Below, piece by piece: positions 61,671-64,000 of a DNA stretch of 64,000 nucleotides (position 1 is the first letter of the stretch; each line of letters opens with the position of its first letter). A program made the translations under genes and the position numbers. The notes beneath the pieces are model-generated. The model saw only the letters and a list, made by a program, of their open reading frames with translations. It was not told the origin of the DNA and did no database searches. The DNA comes from Streptomyces sp. DH37 (GTDB lineage Bacteria; Actinomycetota; Actinomycetes; Streptomycetales; Streptomycetaceae), in the NCBI RefSeq assembly GCF_029813835.1, contig NZ_JARVKV010000002.1, positions 62,001 through 126,000 of the forward strand, read 5' to 3'.

Positions 61671-63119
61671 CTACCTCGGGTCGTACGCGGCCATCGCGGC
61701 GCGCACCGCCGGGGAGAACAGCGCGGGCCCGACCGCGTCGGAGTGGGCCAGGCCCTCCGCCGACAGCCGCAGCCGCCCCGGCGCGGCGCCCTCGTCCAGC
61801 CAGCCGCTCCCGGCGAAGGCGGCCAGTTCGGCGGGGAAGTGCTCGGCGGGCGGCGCGCCGAACCGGGCCGTGTACCCGGCCACCTCCATCCCCTCGGCCT
61901 GGAGCAGCGACTGGAGCAGGTGCCTGCGGCGGGTCTCGTCGGCGTCCATCCACCGGCCGACCTCGGCGCGGGCGAAGGACTCGGCCGGGCGGGAGACGTA
62001 GTCGTCGACGATGCCGCGTATCCGGCGCATGTCGACGGCGTAGTCGAAGGAGTAGTGCAGCGCGGAGGTGTAGGAGCGGGCGCCGCAGCCCAGGCCCACC
62101 ATGCCGTCGGTCTGGCAGGCGTGGTCGGCAGCGTCCCCGGCCGACCGCGCGGCGTCCGGTGCCCCGGTGCGGCGGAACATCCGCATCGACACCTGCTCGT
62201 AGCCGTGGGCCAGCAGGTGGTCGCGGCCGTGGCGGTACAGGGCCAGCCGCTGCCCGTCCCACGCCGGGTCGGGACCGCCTCCCGCGGGCGTGCGCCCCAG
62301 ACCGGTCAGCGGGCGGACGTAGAGCGGATAGAGGTACAGCTCCTCCGGCTCCCAGGCGAGCGCGGCGTCGAGCGAGCGCTGCCAGGTGGCGGTGGTCTGC
62401 CCCTCGATCCCGTAGATCAGGTCGATGTTGAGCACCGGGATGCCGGCCTCGCGGACGCGGCCCAGGGCGGCCTCGACGTCCGAGCGCCGCTGGGGGCGCA
62501 CCGCCGCGCGCGCCTCGGCGTCGACGAAGCTCTGCACGCCGAGGCTCAGGCGCGTGGTGCCGCGTGCGGCCAGGACGGCCAGCCGGTCGGCGGTGGCGGT
62601 CGACGGGGAGGCCTCCACCGACAGCGGCACCGCGCGCAGGTCCGCGCCCATGCGTCCTTCGGCGATGTCGCACAGCCGCTCCAGCTCGGCGGCGGTCAGG
62701 AAGGTGGGGGTGCCGCCGCCGAAGGCCGCGGCGGCGAACCGGGCGCCCTCGCCCAGCGCTTCGCGCACCGGCCCCGCCTGCCGCTCCAGCGCGTCGAGGT
62801 AGGCGGTGGTCAGTCCGCCGGGCGCGCCGATGCGGGTGAAGAGGTTGCAGAAGCCGCAGCGCACCTCGCAGAAGGGGACGTGGAGGTAGAGGGAGAGCGC
62901 GTCGGTCCTCTCCCCGGCCCACAGCCCGCGCAGCGCGGGACGCTCCGGCAGCCGGCGGTAGGCCGTCTTGTGCGGATAGGCGTACACATAGCTCTGGTAG
63001 GGGCTCCGGTACGCGTCGTCCGTACGGTGCGGGCCGGCGGCGGCGTCGGTGTCGGCGGCGGTGCCGGCCGTGGTGTCGAGCGTGGCGGCAGGGGCGGCGG
63101 GGGTGGTCCCGGTGCTCAT
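61671..63119 (-). CDS. STM4012-family radical SAM protein (HemN-like)
   Basis: A 482-aa radical SAM protein of the HemN-related type. A variable Ala/Thr-rich start of about 35 residues precedes YQSYVYAYPHKTAYR. The cluster motif is HVPFCEVRCGFCNLF, and FGGGTPTFL, TRLSLGVQSFVD and NIDLIYGIEGQT are HemN-like. GLGCGARSYTSALHYSFDYA belongs to the STM4012 group. ATG 63119 overlaps the STM4013 stop by four bases. It is not a true HemN by context; substrate unknown. Confidence 0.9.
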   Translation of the reverse strand: MSTGTTPAAPAATLDTTAGTAADTDAAAGPHRTDDAYRSPYQSYVYAYPHKTAYRRLPERPALRGLWAGERTDALSLYLHVPFCEVRCGFCNLFTRIGAPGGLTTAYLDALERQAGPVREALGEGARFAAAAFGGGTPTFLTAAELERLCDIAEGRMGADLRAVPLSVEASPSTATADRLAVLAARGTTRLSLGVQSFVDAEARAAVRPQRRSDVEAALGRVREAGIPVLNIDLIYGIEGQTTATWQRSLDAALAWEPEELYLYPLYVRPLTGLGRTPAGGGPDPAWDGQRLALYRHGRDHLLAHGYEQVSMRMFRRTGAPDAARSAGDAADHACQTDGMVGLGCGARSYTSALHYSFDYAVDMRRIRGIVDDYVSRPAESFARAEVGRWMDADETRRRHLLQSLLQAEGMEVAGYTARFGAPPAEHFPAELAAFAGSGWLDEGAAPGRLRLSAEGLAHSDAVGPALFSPAVRAAMAAYDPR

Positions 63120-63928
63120 CGCGTCTCGCAGGCGTCGAGGGTGAAGTGGGCGTACGGCACCGTCCAGACGACCTCGTGACCGATCCGGTGGCCGGTGTGG
63201 CCGTCCTCTCCGTAGGCCGTGCCGTGGTCGGAGCAGACGATGGTGAAGCACGGGCGGCGGCTGCTCGCGGCGGCGAACAGGCGCCCGATGTGCCGGTCGA
63301 CGTAGCGCAGCGCCGCGGCGTGGGTGGCCCGGGAGTCCCCGGCGCCGGCGGTGGCGCCGGGCAGGTGGAACCAGTTCGGCTGGTGCAGCGCCGAGACGTT
63401 GACGAACAGGAACAGCCGCTTCCCGGGCGGGAGCGCGGCCACCGCCTCCTCCGCGCGGGCGACCTGCGCCTCGAAGGAGGTGGGGGAGGCGACGGAGAAC
63501 TCCGGCTCCCAGTGGCTCTCGGCGAACAGGCCGGGCAGCACCGAGCCGAGCGCGCCGCGCTTGTTGAAGAACCCCACGCCGCCGACGCACACCGTGTGGT
63601 ACTCGGCCCGGGCCAGCCCGGTCACCAGGTCCGGCGCGTCGAAGACCCAGGTGCCGGGCGCGGTGGTCTCGCTGCCCTCGAAGCGCGCCGCGAACAGCCG
63701 CGGATGCGGCCCCGGGGTGACGGGAGTGGGCAGGAAGCCCGCGAAGAACGCCTGGTGGGAGGCGTAGGTGAAGCTGCCGGGGGAGTGGCGTTCCTCCCAC
63801 CGCCCGCCCGGCAGGTGCCGCGCCAGGTTGGGGATGGCGCCCTCGGCGGCCAGCTCGCGGGCCACGTCGTGTCGCAGGGTGTCCAGGGTGACCAGCAGCA
63901 GGTCGTGGCTGCCGACGATCCGGTTCAT
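63116..63928 (-). CDS. STM4013/SEN3800-family hydrolase (sulfatase/phosphatase fold)
   Basis: A 270-aa alkaline-phosphatase-superfamily hydrolase. LLLVTLDTLRHDVARELAAE gives the metal Asp and a Thr nucleophile in place of the Cys/Ser of sulfatases. CFTIVCSDHGTAYGEDGHTG gives the late Asp-His pair, and RIGHEVVWTVPYAHF the last His. ATG 63928 is favoured over the GTG at 63973 as it begins the conserved part. First visible gene of the operon with two radical SAM enzymes; further members (STM4014, STM4015) would lie beyond the window. Confidence 0.88.
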   Translation of the reverse strand: MNRIVGSHDLLLVTLDTLRHDVARELAAEGAIPNLARHLPGGRWEERHSPGSFTYASHQAFFAGFLPTPVTPGPHPRLFAARFEGSETTAPGTWVFDAPDLVTGLARAEYHTVCVGGVGFFNKRGALGSVLPGLFAESHWEPEFSVASPTSFEAQVARAEEAVAALPPGKRLFLFVNVSALHQPNWFHLPGATAGAGDSRATHAAALRYVDRHIGRLFAAASSRRPCFTIVCSDHGTAYGEDGHTGHRIGHEVVWTVPYAHFTLDACETR

Positions 63929-64000
63929 GTCCGGTTCGCCCGCGCGGAGTCCGGTGGGTTCAGGCCGCGGCACGGCGGGCCTCCCCGTGCCGTGCGGACC

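Noticed and set aside
61671-63119. hemN/hemW coproporphyrinogen oxidase
   Set aside because: HemN-like motifs are present, but the long variable start and the STM4011/STM4013 neighbours place it in the STM4012 group.

Overview
The window is high-GC DNA with Streptomyces-type gene content (sequence inference). It shows GTG starts, ATGA/GTGA overlapping operons, an HTH/DUF397/RsbW-like regulatory set, DasR-like and Nur-like operators, and a conjugation module of the double-stranded-DNA (FtsK/TraB) type. Everything to the left of about 18.9 kb is accessory and mobile. Everything to the right is ordinary chromosome.

Accessory part (1-18,883). A complete-looking actinomycete integrative and conjugative element (AICE) lies between two exact 43-bp direct repeats at 1426-1468 and 18841-18883. 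The right copy is the 3' part of an intact tRNA-Pro(GGG) gene (18842-18915, minus strand). From left to right the element carries: a GIY-YIG protein and a DGQHR (DndB-like) protein; a GntR/YdcF pair with three palindromic operators; DUF6284, DUF6303 and DUF2637 genes; a SpdB-like membrane protein; a TraB/FtsK translocase followed by a GACAAG repeat cluster (candidate clt); a small membrane protein; a C5-cytosine methyltransferase; a Prim-Pol replication gene broken by an in-frame TAG; a DUF3631 ATPase; an array of eight TGTAGCG iterons in four pairs (candidate origin); xis; int; and a predicted modification-dependent HNH endonuclease with a phosphorothioate-binding (SBD-like) domain. To the left of the left repeat is the end of a second element: a frameshifted tyrosine integrase that stops 200 bp before the repeat. 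This suggests two elements stacked in the same tRNA gene.

Chromosomal part (18,916-64,000). In order it holds: type II NADH dehydrogenase, a lipase-maturation-factor-like membrane protein, a thiolase, a sugar-nucleotide epimerase, a two-component system, and a glycosyltransferase/DUF2064/methyltransferase operon facing a GT/molybdo-oxidoreductase/membrane-protein operon. Then come an acetyl-xylan esterase (CE7), an orphan DasA-like sugar-binding lipoprotein with two dre-like sites, and a five-gene nickel/peptide ABC transporter (nikABCDE-like) behind a Nur-like palindrome. After these are an MBL hydrolase, an FG-GAP secreted protein, a GPP34 protein, an LLM oxidoreductase, a fused acyl-CoA carboxyltransferase with malonyl-CoA synthetase (matB), DUF4239, a proline-rich secreted protein, and a xylose locus (ROK regulator, xylB, divergent xylA). 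The window ends with a GH95 fucosidase, an abaA/whiJ-like regulatory set (RsbW-like ATPase, XRE-DUF5753, DUF397, DUF574 methyltransferase) and the STM4013-STM4012-STM4011 radical-SAM operon, which runs in from the right edge.

The most interesting parts are the stacked AICEs, the paired-iteron array, the broken replication gene, and the element's defence-like cargo at both ends (DGQHR plus GIY-YIG on the left, SBD-HNH on the right). The chromosomal operators for sugar and nickel genes and the uncharacterised radical-SAM operon are also worth attention.
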